From Actinobacillus lignieresii (lineage in GTDB: Bacteria > Pseudomonadota > Gammaproteobacteria > Enterobacterales > Pasteurellaceae), in the NCBI RefSeq assembly GCF_900444945.1, contig NZ_UFRM01000001.1:1250501-1314500 (forward strand): 64,000 bases of DNA, read 5' to 3'. Within the stretch, counting starts at the first letter, position 1, and each line of letters opens with the position of its first letter. The notes under the pieces were generated by a model. The model was not told the origin of the DNA. It saw only the letters and a program-made list of their open reading frames with translations, and made no database searches. Made by a program: the position numbers and the translations under genes. Shown in pieces: positions 27,766 to 37,243 of this stretch.

Positions 27766-30039
27766 TTATTCGGCTAATTCCGCACGTAATTTTTTCGTTA
27801 CTTCAACCATCACTTGTAATTGTTCAATAGTTTCTTTCCAACCGCGCGTTTTTAAGCCGCAATCCGGATTCACCCATAAACGTTCTTTCGGAATTACCTT
27901 CAATGCTTTACGTAATAAATGCTCGATTTCGCCGTCGGTCGGCACACGAGGGCTGTGAATGTCGTAAACGCCTGGGCCGATATCATTCGGATATTTGAAA
28001 TCGGCAAACGCTGTGAGTAATTCCATATCAGAGCGTGAAGTTTCAATCGTGATCACATCCGCATCAAGCCCTGCTATCGCCGGTAAGATATCGTTAAATT
28101 CCGAATAACACATGTGAGTGTGAATCTGAGTATCATCTTTTACGCCCATATAACTTAAACGGAACGCTTCTCCCGCCCATTGTAAATAGGCATCCCAATC
28201 CGCACGTTTAAGCGGTAAGCCTTCTCGAATCGCAGGTTCGTCAATCTGAATTACTTTAATACCGGCTTTTTCCAGATCCAATACTTCGTCAGAAAGTGCC
28301 ACGCCAATTTGCTTACATACCGTGGAACGCGGAATATCGTTACGCACAAACGACCATTGTAAAATCGTCACCGGACCGGTTAGCATGCCTTTCATCACTT
28401 TATCGGTCAGGCTTTGAGCATATTGCGACCAACGTACCGTCATCGGTTCAGGGCGTGTGACATCACCATAAATCACCGGCGGTTTGACACAGCGAGAACC
28501 GTAGCTTTGTACCCAACCGAATTTAGTGAAGGCAAAACCGTCCAGTAACTCACCGAAATACTCCACCATATCGTTACGTTCCGCTTCGCCGTGTACCAGT
28601 ACGTCTAAATCCAGTTCTTCCTGCTTACGTACCACAAATTCAATTTCCTTTTTCATTGCCGCTTCATAATCGGCAAGCGAGAGTTCACCTTTTTTAAATG
28701 CGGCACGGGCGTGACGAATTTCCAATGTTTGCGGGAAAGAACCGATATTGGTAGTCGGAAGAAGCGGTAAATTTAGCCATTTATTTTGCAATTTAATTCG
28801 CTCGGCAAACGGTGACTGGCGCTTATCCGCATTTGTCGGTAAGTTAGCTAAACGTTGTGCGACTTCCGCTTTATGAATCACTTTACTGTTCGCTCGTGCA
28901 TCTGCGGCTGTTTGGCTGTCATTGAGTTGCTCTACGACTTCTCCTCGCCCTACATTTAGCGCCTGTTTTAAAACCTTCAGCTCTGCTACTTTTTGTAAAG
29001 TAAAAGCTAACCAGCGATATAATTCAGGGTTAGTTTGCTGTAATTGCGTTTCTACCGCTAGGTCATAAGGTGTATGCAATAGCGAACAACTCGGTGCAAT
29101 CCATAAACGCTGATGAAATTTCGCTTTTAACGGCTCCAACACATCCAATACACAGTTTAAATTCGCTCGCCAAATATTACGCCCGTCAATCACACCGGCA
29201 GAAAGCACTTTCGGATAATCTTCAAATGCACTGAGTTGATCCGGCGCACGAACCAGATCAAGGTGTAAACCGGCTACCGGCAACGCTTTTAATAAATCGG
29301 CGTGTTCCGCCACCGAGCCAAAATAAGTGGCTAATAAGATCTTCGCATTCACTTTAGCTAACTGAGCGTAAACGTCTTGATAAGCCGCAAGCCATTCTTG
29401 AGGTAAATCTAATGCCAATGCCGGTTCGTCAATTTGAATCCATTCCACACCTTCAGCGGCTAGAGCGGTTAAAATCTCAAAATAAACCGGCACAAGTTGC
29501 TTGAGTAAATCAAAGCGGTTAAAGGCTTCGCCTTTTTCTTTACCTAGCCATAAAAATGTTAGCGGACCGACAATCACCGGTTTAACTTGATGTCCGGCAG
29601 CTTTCGCTTCACGAATTTGATTTACATAATGTGCCGGATTCGCCTTAAATTGCGTGTGTTTCTGAAATTCCGGTACAAGATAGTGATAGTTAGTATCAAA
29701 CCATTTGGTCATTTCAATCGCAAACTGCTCTTTATTACCGCGTGCTAATTGGAAATATTGATCAAGGGTCAAACTTTGGCTGTCAAAACCGAAACGAGCC
29801 GGTATCGCACCGGTAGCCACTTGTAGATCTAAAATGTGATCGTAAAAAGTGAAATCCCCTACCGTAACGAAATCCGCATTGGCATCCGCTTGATGCTGCC
29901 AATTTTTCTCCCGTAACACTTTTGCCAAATCTAATAAATCTTGTTCGGCTAATTCTTTACGCCAGTAGCGCTCTTGTGCAAATTTTAATTCACGTTTTGC
30001 CCCTACACGTGGGAAACCTAAGATATGTAATGTAGTCAT
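27766..30039 (-). CDS. metE: Cobalamin-independent methionine synthase
   Basis: 757 residues, full length. The N-terminal domain begins [18 protein letters not shown]. The C-terminal catalytic domain has [26 protein letters not shown] and the zinc ligands in [12 protein letters not shown] (His and Cys), a downstream acidic residue in [11 protein letters not shown], and [13 protein letters not shown]. It makes methionine from homocysteine and methyl-tetrahydrofolate polyglutamate. The start at 30039 has GCAGGAG seven bases upstream. metR lies 2 kb away, beyond a DASS transporter. Confidence 0.97.
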   Translation of the reverse strand: MTTLHILGFPRVGAKRELKFAQERYWRKELAEQDLLDLAKVLREKNWQHQADANADFVTVGDFTFYDHILDLQVATGAIPARFGFDSQSLTLDQYFQLARGNKEQFAIEMTKWFDTNYHYLVPEFQKHTQFKANPAHYVNQIREAKAAGHQVKPVIVGPLTFLWLGKEKGEAFNRFDLLKQLVPVYFEILTALAAEGVEWIQIDEPALALDLPQEWLAAYQDVYAQLAKVNAKILLATYFGSVAEHADLLKALPVAGLHLDLVRAPDQLSAFEDYPKVLSAGVIDGRNIWRANLNCVLDVLEPLKAKFHQRLWIAPSCSLLHTPYDLAVETQLQQTNPELYRWLAFTLQKVAELKVLKQALNVGRGEVVEQLNDSQTAADARANSKVIHKAEVAQRLANLPTNADKRQSPFAERIKLQNKWLNLPLLPTTNIGSFPQTLEIRHARAAFKKGELSLADYEAAMKKEIEFVVRKQEELDLDVLVHGEAERNDMVEYFGELLDGFAFTKFGWVQSYGSRCVKPPVIYGDVTRPEPMTVRWSQYAQSLTDKVMKGMLTGPVTILQWSFVRNDIPRSTVCKQIGVALSDEVLDLEKAGIKVIQIDEPAIREGLPLKRADWDAYLQWAGEAFRLSYMGVKDDTQIHTHMCYSEFNDILPAIAGLDADVITIETSRSDMELLTAFADFKYPNDIGPGVYDIHSPRVPTDGEIEHLLRKALKVIPKERLWVNPDCGLKTRGWKETIEQLQVMVEVTKKLRAELAE

Positions 30040-30104
30040 ATTGTACTCCTGCAATGTTCTGATTCGGATGACTTAACTATGCAATGAGCTAAGTCGATAT
30101 CAAA

Positions 30105-30133
30105 ATAATGCAAGAACCATCAATATTATGCAA
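30105..30133 (-). promoter_or_regulatory. Putative metE promoter
   Basis: Minus strand -35 TTGCAT (30133-30128), 17-bp spacer, -10 CATTAT (30110-30105). Both boxes are imperfect, as expected for an activator-dependent promoter. Confidence 0.55.
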
Positions 30134-30134
30134 C

Positions 30135-30160
30135 TTCATAATTTTCAATTTAATTATGAA
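30135..30160. promoter_or_regulatory. Dyad just upstream of the metE -35 box (possible MetR site)
   Basis: TTCATAATT-N8-AATTATGAA is a perfect 9-bp dyad ending one base from the -35 box, the position for a LysR-type activator. It does not contain the E. coli MetR core TGAA-N5-TTCA as such, so assignment to the nearby MetR is inference. Confidence 0.5.
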
Positions 30161-30198
30161 ACATATTAATAAATAAATTCTTATCTATATAAAAAAAC

Positions 30199-30240
30199 AA
30201 GCGGTCAAATTTGCATTTTTTTATACAAATTTGACCGCTT
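30199..30240. terminator. Uptake-sequence dyad terminator
   Basis: AAGCGGTCAAATTTG and CAAATTTGACCGCTT are exact 15-bp complements around an AT loop. It ends the DASS transporter unit before the metE promoter. Confidence 0.85.
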
Positions 30241-30269
30241 AAATCATTTATCACATCTTAAAATATCGA

Positions 30270-31730
30270 TTACCACCAACCGAGTAACTTCATCCAAGCG
30301 CCACCAACGGTAAACCAAATCACTAACGAAGCGACCGAAATAATGAAGCTGACGCCCCACCATTGTCCCGTCGTGTTATAACCGGATCCGAATAATGCAG
30401 GTCCCGGACCGCCGGCATATTGGGTTAAGCTCATTGATAAAGTCGAAGTATAGCCTAAGCCGATTGCCGCTAACATCGGCGGTGTTCCGACCGCAATTGC
30501 CGCCGCAAGGAAAGCAAGATACATAGCGGAAATATGCGCCATTGCCGAAGCGAAGAAATAGCGCGTATAGAAGTAAACCAGTACCAAAATACCAAATGCC
30601 ATCGGCCAATCCAACCCCCCGACTGATTGTGAGATATGAGAGGAAATCCAAGTAATCGCGCCGTATTTGTTTAACGCATTCGCCATCATTACTAACACCG
30701 CAAACCAGAACATCGTATCCCAAGCCGATTTCTCGGAGATGATATTTTGCCAGTTCATAATATTAGAAAGAAGTAAAATTACTAAACCGATAAAAGCGGA
30801 TACGGTCGCCGGAATGCCGAATGCAAGATCACCGACCGTCCAAAGGAAGAGTAATAACACGAAGTCTAACGCTAAGATCCATTCCGCTTTACTCATTTTG
30901 CCCATATTTTGTAACTCTTGACGCGCCATTTCTGCCATTTTAGGCGTGTCTTTTAATTCGGGCGGATAAATCAAATAGAGTAAATACGGCAGCACGATTA
31001 AACAAACGATACCCGGCACCAATGCGCCGATAAACCAAGTAATCCATGAAATCTCTACCCCTTGACCGCGTGCAAGTTCGGCAATCAGCGGGTTACCCGC
31101 CATAGCGGTTAAAAACATCGTACAAACAATCGTATCGATTTGCGATACCGCTAAAGCCAAAAACGCGCCGGCACGTTTTGCCGTCGGACCCGGTTTAGAA
31201 TCGTATGCTTCGGCAATCGATTTCATAATCGGATACATAATACCGCCGCCGCGAGCCGAAGCAGACGGAATTCCCGGACCGATAACCAAATCGGCAAGCG
31301 CAATACCGTAAGCCACGCCCATCATTCTCTTACCGAAGCGAGAAACGAAATAAAGTGCGATACGCTTACCCAGCCCCGTTTTAATTACCGCTTGCGATAA
31401 AAACATTGCAATCCCGATTAACCAAATCGTTGCATTGGAAAAACCGGATAACATCGCCACTTCGTCTTTACCCGCTTTAATCGGAGTTAATTCGGTAACA
31501 CCGCTAATCACTAATGCGACTAAAGTAGCCGCACCCATAGGCATTGCTTTTGCAATAATCGCCACAATCGTTGCAACGAATAAAGCCAACATTCCCCATG
31601 CTCTTTCACTCAACCCTTCCGGGGTCGGAATTAAGACGATACCAACGCCAACTACAACGGAAATCAGTAATCCTTGCCAATTAAAGCCTAATTTAACCTC
31701 GACCGGAGGTGCTTTTTGATCTGCCGACAT
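30270..31730 (-). CDS. DASS family anion:Na+ symporter
   Basis: 486 residues with about 12 hydrophobic segments. It has GLSERAWGMLALFVATIVAIIAKAMPMGA, FLSQAVIKTGLGKRIALYFV, PSASARGGGIMYPI and LSMSLTQYAGGPGPALFG, as in CitT/TtdT/SodiT-type carriers. Substrates in this family are di- and tricarboxylates or sulfate; none can be picked from sequence. Its place between metE and metR is unusual and may mean methionine-linked control. AGGAG lies nine bases before the start. Confidence 0.88.
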   Translation of the reverse strand: MSADQKAPPVEVKLGFNWQGLLISVVVGVGIVLIPTPEGLSERAWGMLALFVATIVAIIAKAMPMGAATLVALVISGVTELTPIKAGKDEVAMLSGFSNATIWLIGIAMFLSQAVIKTGLGKRIALYFVSRFGKRMMGVAYGIALADLVIGPGIPSASARGGGIMYPIMKSIAEAYDSKPGPTAKRAGAFLALAVSQIDTIVCTMFLTAMAGNPLIAELARGQGVEISWITWFIGALVPGIVCLIVLPYLLYLIYPPELKDTPKMAEMARQELQNMGKMSKAEWILALDFVLLLFLWTVGDLAFGIPATVSAFIGLVILLLSNIMNWQNIISEKSAWDTMFWFAVLVMMANALNKYGAITWISSHISQSVGGLDWPMAFGILVLVYFYTRYFFASAMAHISAMYLAFLAAAIAVGTPPMLAAIGLGYTSTLSMSLTQYAGGPGPALFGSGYNTTGQWWGVSFIISVASLVIWFTVGGAWMKLLGWW

Positions 31731-31889
31731 AATTTTTCTCCTAACTAAAACGGATTATAGTCTAACGATAATTTCCATTAGATATTGCAAAAAAACACAT
31801 CATATTTTGATATTAATTAAACATTATTTTTTTATAACGTAAAAAAAAGTATCAAAAACGCCGAACCCATGATTATTTTCATTTTTAGT

Positions 31890-31917
31890 CTTGGCATACC
31901 AAGCATTTATCTATAAT
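31890..31917 (+). promoter_or_regulatory. Putative metR promoter with overlapping palindrome
   Basis: -35 TTGGCA (31891-31896), 15-bp spacer, -10 TATAAT (31912-31917). The -35 box is inside the palindrome CTTGG-CATA-CCAAG (31890-31903), which could be an autoregulatory site. The spacer is short. Confidence 0.5.
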
Positions 31918-31955
31918 ATCTTTCATCATCTTTCTTTTTATAATGAATTATTTAC

Positions 31956-32885
31956 ATGAAACCGATTTTTCTTGAACTACGCCACTTAAAAACACTGGTC
32001 GCTTTAAAAGAAAGCGGCAGCGTTTCTCTTGCCGCAAAACGCGTACATCTCACACAATCCGCGCTCTCTCATCAACTTAAATTATTGGAAGATCAATATG
32101 AACTGACCTTATTTGAGCGTAAAACCCAGCCGCTACGCTTTACGCCCGCTGGAGATCGGCTGGTGAAGCTGGCGCATGATATTTTGCCTAAGATTGTAGA
32201 AGCCGAACTCGATCTTGCCCGTGTTAAACAAGGGGAAGCGGGAGAATTACGTATTGCGGTCGAATGTCATACTTGCTTTGACTGGCTGATGCCGGCAATG
32301 GATACTTTCCGTCAAAGTTGGCCTTTAGTAGAGCTGGATATTGTATCCGGCTTCCATACCGATACTGTCGGGTTACTCTTAACGCATCGAGCGGATTGGG
32401 CGGTTGTTGCCGAAGCGGAAGAAACGGAGGGTATTGTGTATCGTCCGCTTTTCTCTTATGAAATGGTCGGGATTTGTGCCAAAGATCATCCTTTAGCCGA
32501 TAAAGATATTTGGCAAGCGGAAGATTTTATTGACGAAACCTGGATTACTTATCCAGTACCGGACGATATGTTGGATTTACTGCGTAAAGTGCTGCGTCCT
32601 GCGGGGATTATGCCTACACGCAGAACCAGCGAATTAACCATTGCGATTATTCAGTTAGTTGCGAGTAAAAGAGGGATTGCGACCTTACCGTATTGGGCGG
32701 TGAAACCTTATTTGGATCGAGGCTATGTGGTTGCCAAGAAAATTACTCAACAAGGGTTATACAGTAATCTTTACGGGGCATTCAGAGAATCGGATCAACA
32801 TTACGCTTATCTTAATGATTTCCATAATACGGTTAAATCGCAAAGTTTCGCTACGCTTCTGGGATTGATGGTGTTAGAAGAATAG
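31956..32885 (+). CDS. metR: LysR-type regulator MetR
   Basis: 309 residues. The N-terminal helix-turn-helix (LRHLKTLVALKESGSVSLAAKRVHLTQSALSHQLKLLE) and the effector domain (AVECHTCFDWLMPAMDTFRQSWP, HPLADKDIW, VASKRGIATLPYWAV) follow E. coli MetR closely, including the ECH(T/S)C and RKxQPLRFTPxG motifs that mark MetR. It activates metE with homocysteine as co-effector. Divergent from the DASS gene; no strong ribosome binding site is visible. Confidence 0.93.
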   Translation: MKPIFLELRHLKTLVALKESGSVSLAAKRVHLTQSALSHQLKLLEDQYELTLFERKTQPLRFTPAGDRLVKLAHDILPKIVEAELDLARVKQGEAGELRIAVECHTCFDWLMPAMDTFRQSWPLVELDIVSGFHTDTVGLLLTHRADWAVVAEAEETEGIVYRPLFSYEMVGICAKDHPLADKDIWQAEDFIDETWITYPVPDDMLDLLRKVLRPAGIMPTRRTSELTIAIIQLVASKRGIATLPYWAVKPYLDRGYVVAKKITQQGLYSNLYGAFRESDQHYAYLNDFHNTVKSQSFATLLGLMVLEE

Positions 32886-32910
32886 TGATGATAAATATCT
32901 AAAAAAACAG

Positions 32911-32972
32911 GCGGTCTGATTTCTATCATTATTTACAATATTTATCGTGAAAAAATAATAAAATCGGACCGC
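32911..32972. terminator. Degenerate uptake-sequence dyad
   Basis: GCGGTCTGATTT and AAATCGGACCGC flank about 38 bases of AT-rich sequence between convergent metR and the lipoprotein gene. The stem has one mismatch. Confidence 0.6.
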
Positions 32973-32984
32973 TTATCCAATTAA

Positions 32985-33773
32985 TTATTGGCTCGCTCCA
33001 AATACGCCGCCCCAAGCTTTATCATCACCGATTTTGGAATTATCTTTAAACATACCGCCAAGTTCTTTCGCATTATCGCCATAGAACTTACCTTCTACTT
33101 TTGCTTGAGTTGAGAAGCCTGCCGAATTTGCTGTACCTGCAAAGCTATTTCCGGAAATATCTGCAGCTATATTCACTGCATCAAGCGTATCAACATTTAA
33201 TGTACCGTTTAACTTTTTCGTACCGAAATCAGCATCAAACTTTGATGTCCCATCCAACCAATCTTTGTCTTTAAATTGAGCGGAATTACCCGTAACAAGT
33301 GCATAGCCGTTATAAGTTGCCGTACCGCTTGTCGGCATAGATTTAGTCGGAGAGCCGTTATAGAACATATACCCTTTCTCACCATCTTTAACAATACCGA
33401 AACGTACCGCACTGTATTTATCACAACAAGCGTGTAAACCATTTATATTTAACCAAGTACCGGCATAAATTCCTGAATTCTTATAACTTACGCGAATCGC
33501 TTTTCCATCTACATTTAGAGTAGATGTGCTTGGGTCATTAATTTCCACTCGTTTTTCTACTACATTATCATCTTGATTAGCAAGAATAAGAGCGGCTCCC
33601 GTATCGGAAGTCGAAGGAATATTATTTGATTGAGACGGATTATTCGTCTTAGGAGTATTATCTGCTATCGGCGGATTCTTAGCAGTATTTGATGAATTAC
33701 CGCCACCGCTTCCACAAGCACTTAAAACCAACCCGACTAATATACTCAAACCTAGTTTTGCAATTTTCTGCAT
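32985..33773 (-). CDS. Surface lipoprotein with TbpB-like/Slam-dependent barrel
   Basis: 262 residues. The lipobox LVLSAC gives a lipid anchor, and then a Gly/Asn/Ser/Pro-rich linker (residues 20-60) leads to a domain with GKFYGDNAKELGGMF and WGGVFGASQ. These are hallmarks of the C-terminal barrels of TbpB, HpuA and related Slam-exported lipoproteins. A CCDKY motif mid-domain is shared with the neighbour. AGGAGG lies five bases before the ATG. No Slam translocon gene is in the window. Ligand unknown; host protein or heme binding is possible. Confidence 0.72.
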   Translation of the reverse strand: MQKIAKLGLSILVGLVLSACGSGGGNSSNTAKNPPIADNTPKTNNPSQSNNIPSTSDTGAALILANQDDNVVEKRVEINDPSTSTLNVDGKAIRVSYKNSGIYAGTWLNINGLHACCDKYSAVRFGIVKDGEKGYMFYNGSPTKSMPTSGTATYNGYALVTGNSAQFKDKDWLDGTSKFDADFGTKKLNGTLNVDTLDAVNIAADISGNSFAGTANSAGFSTQAKVEGKFYGDNAKELGGMFKDNSKIGDDKAWGGVFGASQ

Positions 33774-33869
33774 AAACACCTCCTGATATACTTTTATACA
33801 AAAATGAACAATCTAAAAAAATAATGTAAATTACATTTCACTGATAAAAAATAATTTTATTGAGTAAAA

Positions 33870-33909
33870 AGCGGTAGTATTTGCTATAATTTATGCAAAA
33901 TCTACCGCC
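33870..33909. terminator. Inverted repeat 3' of the broken lipoprotein gene
   Basis: GCGGTAGTATTTGC pairs with GCAAAATCTACCGC, a drifted uptake-sequence dyad. Confidence 0.55.
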
Positions 33910-33929
33910 CTACACATTAAATCAATATA

Positions 33930-34811
33930 TTACTTTTGTATTTGTTTAGCCCCAAATACGCCGCCCCAGCTTTTATCGCCGAGTTTGGCACCTTTTTCCT
34001 TGGCACTATCGAATGCTCCTGCCAGTTCTTTAGCTTTTTCGCCGTAGAACTTACCTTCAACGAAAGCATCAATATTTTTAAATCGCTCGGATTTAGCGGT
34101 ACCGGCAAATCCATTACCGGAAATCGTACCATCAACATTAACACTATTATGACCGCTTAGTTTGTCAAACGTTAAAGTACCGGTTAATTTTTTGGTAGAA
34201 AAATCAGCTTCGAATTTTGAAGAACCGAATGATTTATCAGGATCTCCCGCTGCTAATAAATAAGCATCACCGGTATAAGTAAATTTACCGGACGTCGGCA
34301 TTTCCGTCGTTACATTACCATTATAAAATGCATAATCTTTATCGACTTTGCCATCATATACGCCAAAACGAACCGAGTCGTACTTATCGCAGCATACTTT
34401 TAAGCCGCCGTCTTTCGATACTTTCCAATTACCTTTAGCTTCCGTTGCATCCGTTAATGTAATAGTAATGTCATCAACCTTGATTGTCGTTAAACTCGGA
34501 TCGCTTAATTTCGCTTTCGTTAGTTGCGGTTTATTTTTTGAAGCTCCTTCAACGATAAAAACGCCACCGCTTGTTTTATCTTTAGGCTGATCTTGTTTAG
34601 GTTGGTCTTGCTTTGGTTGTTCCTGCTTAGGCTGATCCTGTTTCGGTTGATCTTGCTTCGGCTGTTCCTGTTTAGGAGGTTGCTATTTAGGCTGCTCCTG
34701 TTTAGGTTTATCGGATTTAGGTTTAATATCAATAGAATGGTTCTTACTGCCACAAGCGGTAATAACCAATCCGGCTAATAAAGTTACTGCAAATTTTGTT
34801 ATGTTTTTCAT
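33930..34811 (-). pseudogene. Paralogous TbpB-like surface lipoprotein broken by an amber codon
   Basis: From ATG 34811 (GAGGAG six bases upstream) the frame encodes MKNITKFAVTLLAGLVITAC (lipobox LVITAC). It then enters a Lys/Gln/Pro repeat and meets TAG at 34685-34683. The same frame stays open from there to 33930 and encodes a full barrel domain like the neighbour's: VCCDKYDSVRFG, VEGKFYGEKAKELAGAF and SWGGVFGAKQ. The TAG stands where the repeat expects CAG (Gln), so a single C-to-T change explains the break. Restored length would be about 293 residues. Tandem duplicate of the gene at 32985. Confidence 0.85.
34581..34700 (-). repeat. 15-bp coding tandem repeat (PKQ[E/D]Q)
   Basis: About eight units of five codons encoding Q-[E/D]-Q-P-K, with synonymous differences between units, in the linker of the lipoprotein pseudogene. 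One unit holds the premature TAG. Such tracts can change copy number in steps of five residues without shifting frame. Confidence 0.85.
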
Positions 34812-34904
34812 ATAAAACTCCTCATAGATATTATAGGTGAGAGAATTATACACAAACAACTTTAAATAAATGAACAAAATTTACAATTATTATGTAAAGA
34901 TAAA

Positions 34905-34932
34905 AAAGCCAATATTTCTCATATTGGCTTAT
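34905..34932 (-). terminator. rluB terminator
   Basis: AAGCCAATAT and ATATTGGCTT (minus strand followed by TTTTTTA) with a 4-base loop, just 3' of the rluB stop. Confidence 0.88.
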
Positions 34933-34943
34933 CTAGGTTTGTT

Positions 34944-36017
34944 TTACGCTTTCGTTCTGTATTTAGAATGCTGTTTTACCGCCTTACGAATTTGGCGGAT
35001 ATTAGTACGACGACGATTTTTCGTTACATCCACTTTGGTTTCGGTTTCCGCCGGTAGGCCGACAAGCTCACGCAAATAATTTACTTGCTCTAAGCCCATT
35101 TCTTCCCAACCGCCGCGCGGTAAACCTTTTTCCAATTTGATATTACCGTAACGAATACGAATTAAGCGGCTAACTTCAACACCTTGCGATTCCCATAAAC
35201 GGCGCACTTCACGGTTACGTCCTTCGGTTAAAGTTACGTCAAACCACTGATTTAACCCCGTACCGCCAACCGTTTTAATTTGCTTAAAGTTTGCCGGGCC
35301 GTCTTCCAACTGCACGCCTTTGCGTAAACGTTGTAACATCGCTTCATCAATATTACCGAACACTCGCACGGAATATTCACGCTCGACTTCACGGCTCGGG
35401 TGCATTAAACGATTCGCTAACTCGCCGTCCGTAGTAAACAGTAATAAACCCGAAGTATTAATATCTAAACGACCAACCGCAATCCAACGTGCTCCGGTTA
35501 AACGAGGTAAGCGATCAAATACGGTTGCACGACCTTCCGGATCTGAACGAGTACATAATTCACCTTCCGGTTTGTAATACATCAATACGCGACAAATTTC
35601 TTTTTGTGCCGGAATTAAGCTGATTAAATTACCGTCAATACGAATTTTAGTCGCACTGCTGACTTGCACACGATCGCCTAAGCTGGCGATTTTACCATCA
35701 ACGCTCACACGTCCTGCCGCAATAATCTCTTCCAATTCACGACGAGATCCTTGACCGGCACGTGCTAGAATTTTCTGTAATTTTTCACCAGCTACTTTCG
35801 TTTTTTTCTCTGCTGTTTCAGCCACAGAAGCGGTCAGTTTTACGGATTTTTTTACTAATGGTTTAGATGTTGGACGAATACGTCTTTCCGATTGTTCATC
35901 AAATTTTTTAGATGATGTACGCTTATCTTCGCTACGTTTGTCAAAACGCTTTTCGCTTTGCGAATGTTTAAAAAGCGGTGAACGTTTATCGGTTTGTTTT
36001 TTTTGAAATGTTGTCAT
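34944..36017 (-). CDS. rluB: 23S rRNA pseudouridine(2605) synthase
   Basis: 357 residues. A basic, low-complexity N-terminal extension of about 75 residues (many Lys/Arg/Ser) precedes an S4 domain ([31 protein letters not shown]). The RsuA-type catalytic domain has [26 protein letters not shown] with the catalytic Asp, then [27 protein letters not shown]. It modifies U2605 in 23S rRNA. yciO lies upstream on the same strand, an association also seen in E. coli. Confidence 0.94.
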   Translation of the reverse strand: MTTFQKKQTDKRSPLFKHSQSEKRFDKRSEDKRTSSKKFDEQSERRIRPTSKPLVKKSVKLTASVAETAEKKTKVAGEKLQKILARAGQGSRRELEEIIAAGRVSVDGKIASLGDRVQVSSATKIRIDGNLISLIPAQKEICRVLMYYKPEGELCTRSDPEGRATVFDRLPRLTGARWIAVGRLDINTSGLLLFTTDGELANRLMHPSREVEREYSVRVFGNIDEAMLQRLRKGVQLEDGPANFKQIKTVGGTGLNQWFDVTLTEGRNREVRRLWESQGVEVSRLIRIRYGNIKLEKGLPRGGWEEMGLEQVNYLRELVGLPAETETKVDVTKNRRRTNIRQIRKAVKQHSKYRTKA

Positions 36018-36095
36018 TAAAATTCCTTAAATTGTCGCTCTCACGAGCGTCTGAAATATGGATTTCTCCGCTGATACACAAGCGGAAAAATACAA

Positions 36096-36713
36096 TTAGT
36101 TAAAAGGCGTAATATCGCCCGATCCTTCACGAATAATTCGAGGACTCTCTTCGGTTAAATCAATCACGGTTGTCGGCTCTTGACCTAAATAACCGCCGTG
36201 AATAATTAAATCCACACGATGTTCCAAATGTTCTCGAATTTCATCCGGATCCGATTCGGTAATTTCCGTATCAGGTAACATTAGCGAACACGATAAAATT
36301 GGCTCGCCTAACGCTGCAATTAATGCCAACGCGATCGCATTATCCGGTACACGAATCCCTATCGTCTTACGTTTGGTCATTAATCTACGCGGTACGTCTT
36401 TAGTTGCCGGTAAAATAAAGGTGTAAGGATTTGGGGTGTTATTTTTGATTAAGCGATAAGATTGATTAGTGACTAATGCGTAAGTGGAAAGCTCTGACAA
36501 ATCACTACATACCAAGGTAAAATTGTGATTTTCAGGTAATTTACGAATCGCAACAATGCGATCCATTGCGTGTTTTTCACCGATTGCACAGCCTAAAGCA
36601 TAACCTGAATCTGTCGGATAAATAATAACGCCACCATTTTTAATAATTTCTACCGCTTGATTAATCAAACGTGCCTGAGGGTTATCAGGATGAATATAAA
36701 AAAATTGGCTCAT
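36096..36713 (-). CDS. yciO: YciO family protein (Sua5/YrdC fold)
   Basis: 205 residues with GGVIIYPTDSGYALGCAIGEKHAMDRI, the YciO hallmark HNFTLVCSDLSELS, PYTFILPATKDVPR and a late RIIREGSGDI. It has the threonylcarbamoyl-AMP synthase fold, but in E. coli YciO does not replace TsaC efficiently; its role is unsettled. GAAGGA lies upstream of the start. Preceded by the terminator of the small-protein pair. Confidence 0.9.
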   Translation of the reverse strand: MSQFFYIHPDNPQARLINQAVEIIKNGGVIIYPTDSGYALGCAIGEKHAMDRIVAIRKLPENHNFTLVCSDLSELSTYALVTNQSYRLIKNNTPNPYTFILPATKDVPRRLMTKRKTIGIRVPDNAIALALIAALGEPILSCSLMLPDTEITESDPDEIREHLEHRVDLIIHGGYLGQEPTTVIDLTEESPRIIREGSGDITPFN

Positions 36714-36728
36714 AGCGTAATATCCTTC

Positions 36729-36761
36729 GAAAAAAATGTTGGTGCATTATACACCAACATT
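36729..36761 (-). terminator. Terminator of the small membrane protein pair
   Basis: AATGTTGGTG and CACCAACATT, 10-bp stem, 7-base loop, then TTTTTTT on the minus strand. It lies just before the yciO ribosome binding site. Confidence 0.88.
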
Positions 36762-36814
36762 CTTATATTCTCTAAAGTAATTGTGCGTTATAGAAATCAT
36801 CTCGTAAAAGAACA

Positions 36815-36907
36815 CTATAGATGAGATTTTTTAACACTACGTACAATAAAAAAAGCAAATGTAGATAAAAGCACGGCAACGATAACAAGTCCGATTGATA
36901 ATCCCAT
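36815..36907 (-). CDS. 30-residue single-span membrane peptide
   Basis: A short frame from ATG 36907 encodes MGLSIGLVIVAVLLSTFAFF, then IVRSVKKSHL. That is one membrane helix with a positive C-terminus, an N-out/C-in pattern like small respiratory or regulatory peptides. A strong ribosome binding site (GGAGGAATAAACA) lies in front and overlaps the end of the upstream 76-residue gene, so the two are translationally linked. No family is recognised. Confidence 0.6.
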   Translation of the reverse strand: MGLSIGLVIVAVLLSTFAFFIVRSVKKSHL

Positions 36908-36910
36908 TGT

Positions 36911-37141
36911 TTATTCCTCCATCAAATTCTCTTTATTTTTACGTATAAAATCTGCCATAAATAAACATATATACATTGAAAATAAAAGCACAGTGCTATT
37001 AAATAATTTATAAAACAAGCCGTTCGGGCTATATAGTACAACAGGAATTGCTAAAATCTCAACCTTACCGATATCATCTAATATCTTACACCAAGCATCC
37101 AGACTATCTTTATTAAAGGGTTTCTTAAATATATTGAACAT
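36911..37141 (-). CDS. 76-residue small membrane protein, unrecognised
   Basis: A soluble N-terminal half (MFNIFKKPFNKDSLDAWCKI) is followed by one or two hydrophobic segments (VEILAIPVVLYS, FNSTVLLFSMYICLFMADF) and a basic/acidic tail (IRKNKENLMEE). GGAGGAG is four bases before the ATG. It ends three bases before the 30-residue peptide gene. No homologue recognised; the pair looks like a small membrane complex. Confidence 0.65.
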   Translation of the reverse strand: MFNIFKKPFNKDSLDAWCKILDDIGKVEILAIPVVLYSPNGLFYKLFNSTVLLFSMYICLFMADFIRKNKENLMEE

Positions 37142-37243
37142 TTACTCCTCCGTTTATCAGAGGATATAAGCCTAAAATAAAAATATATGCTAAACAGCAA
37201 GTTAGCTCCATTTTTACGACTTAGATCGCAAAAATTCCATTTA

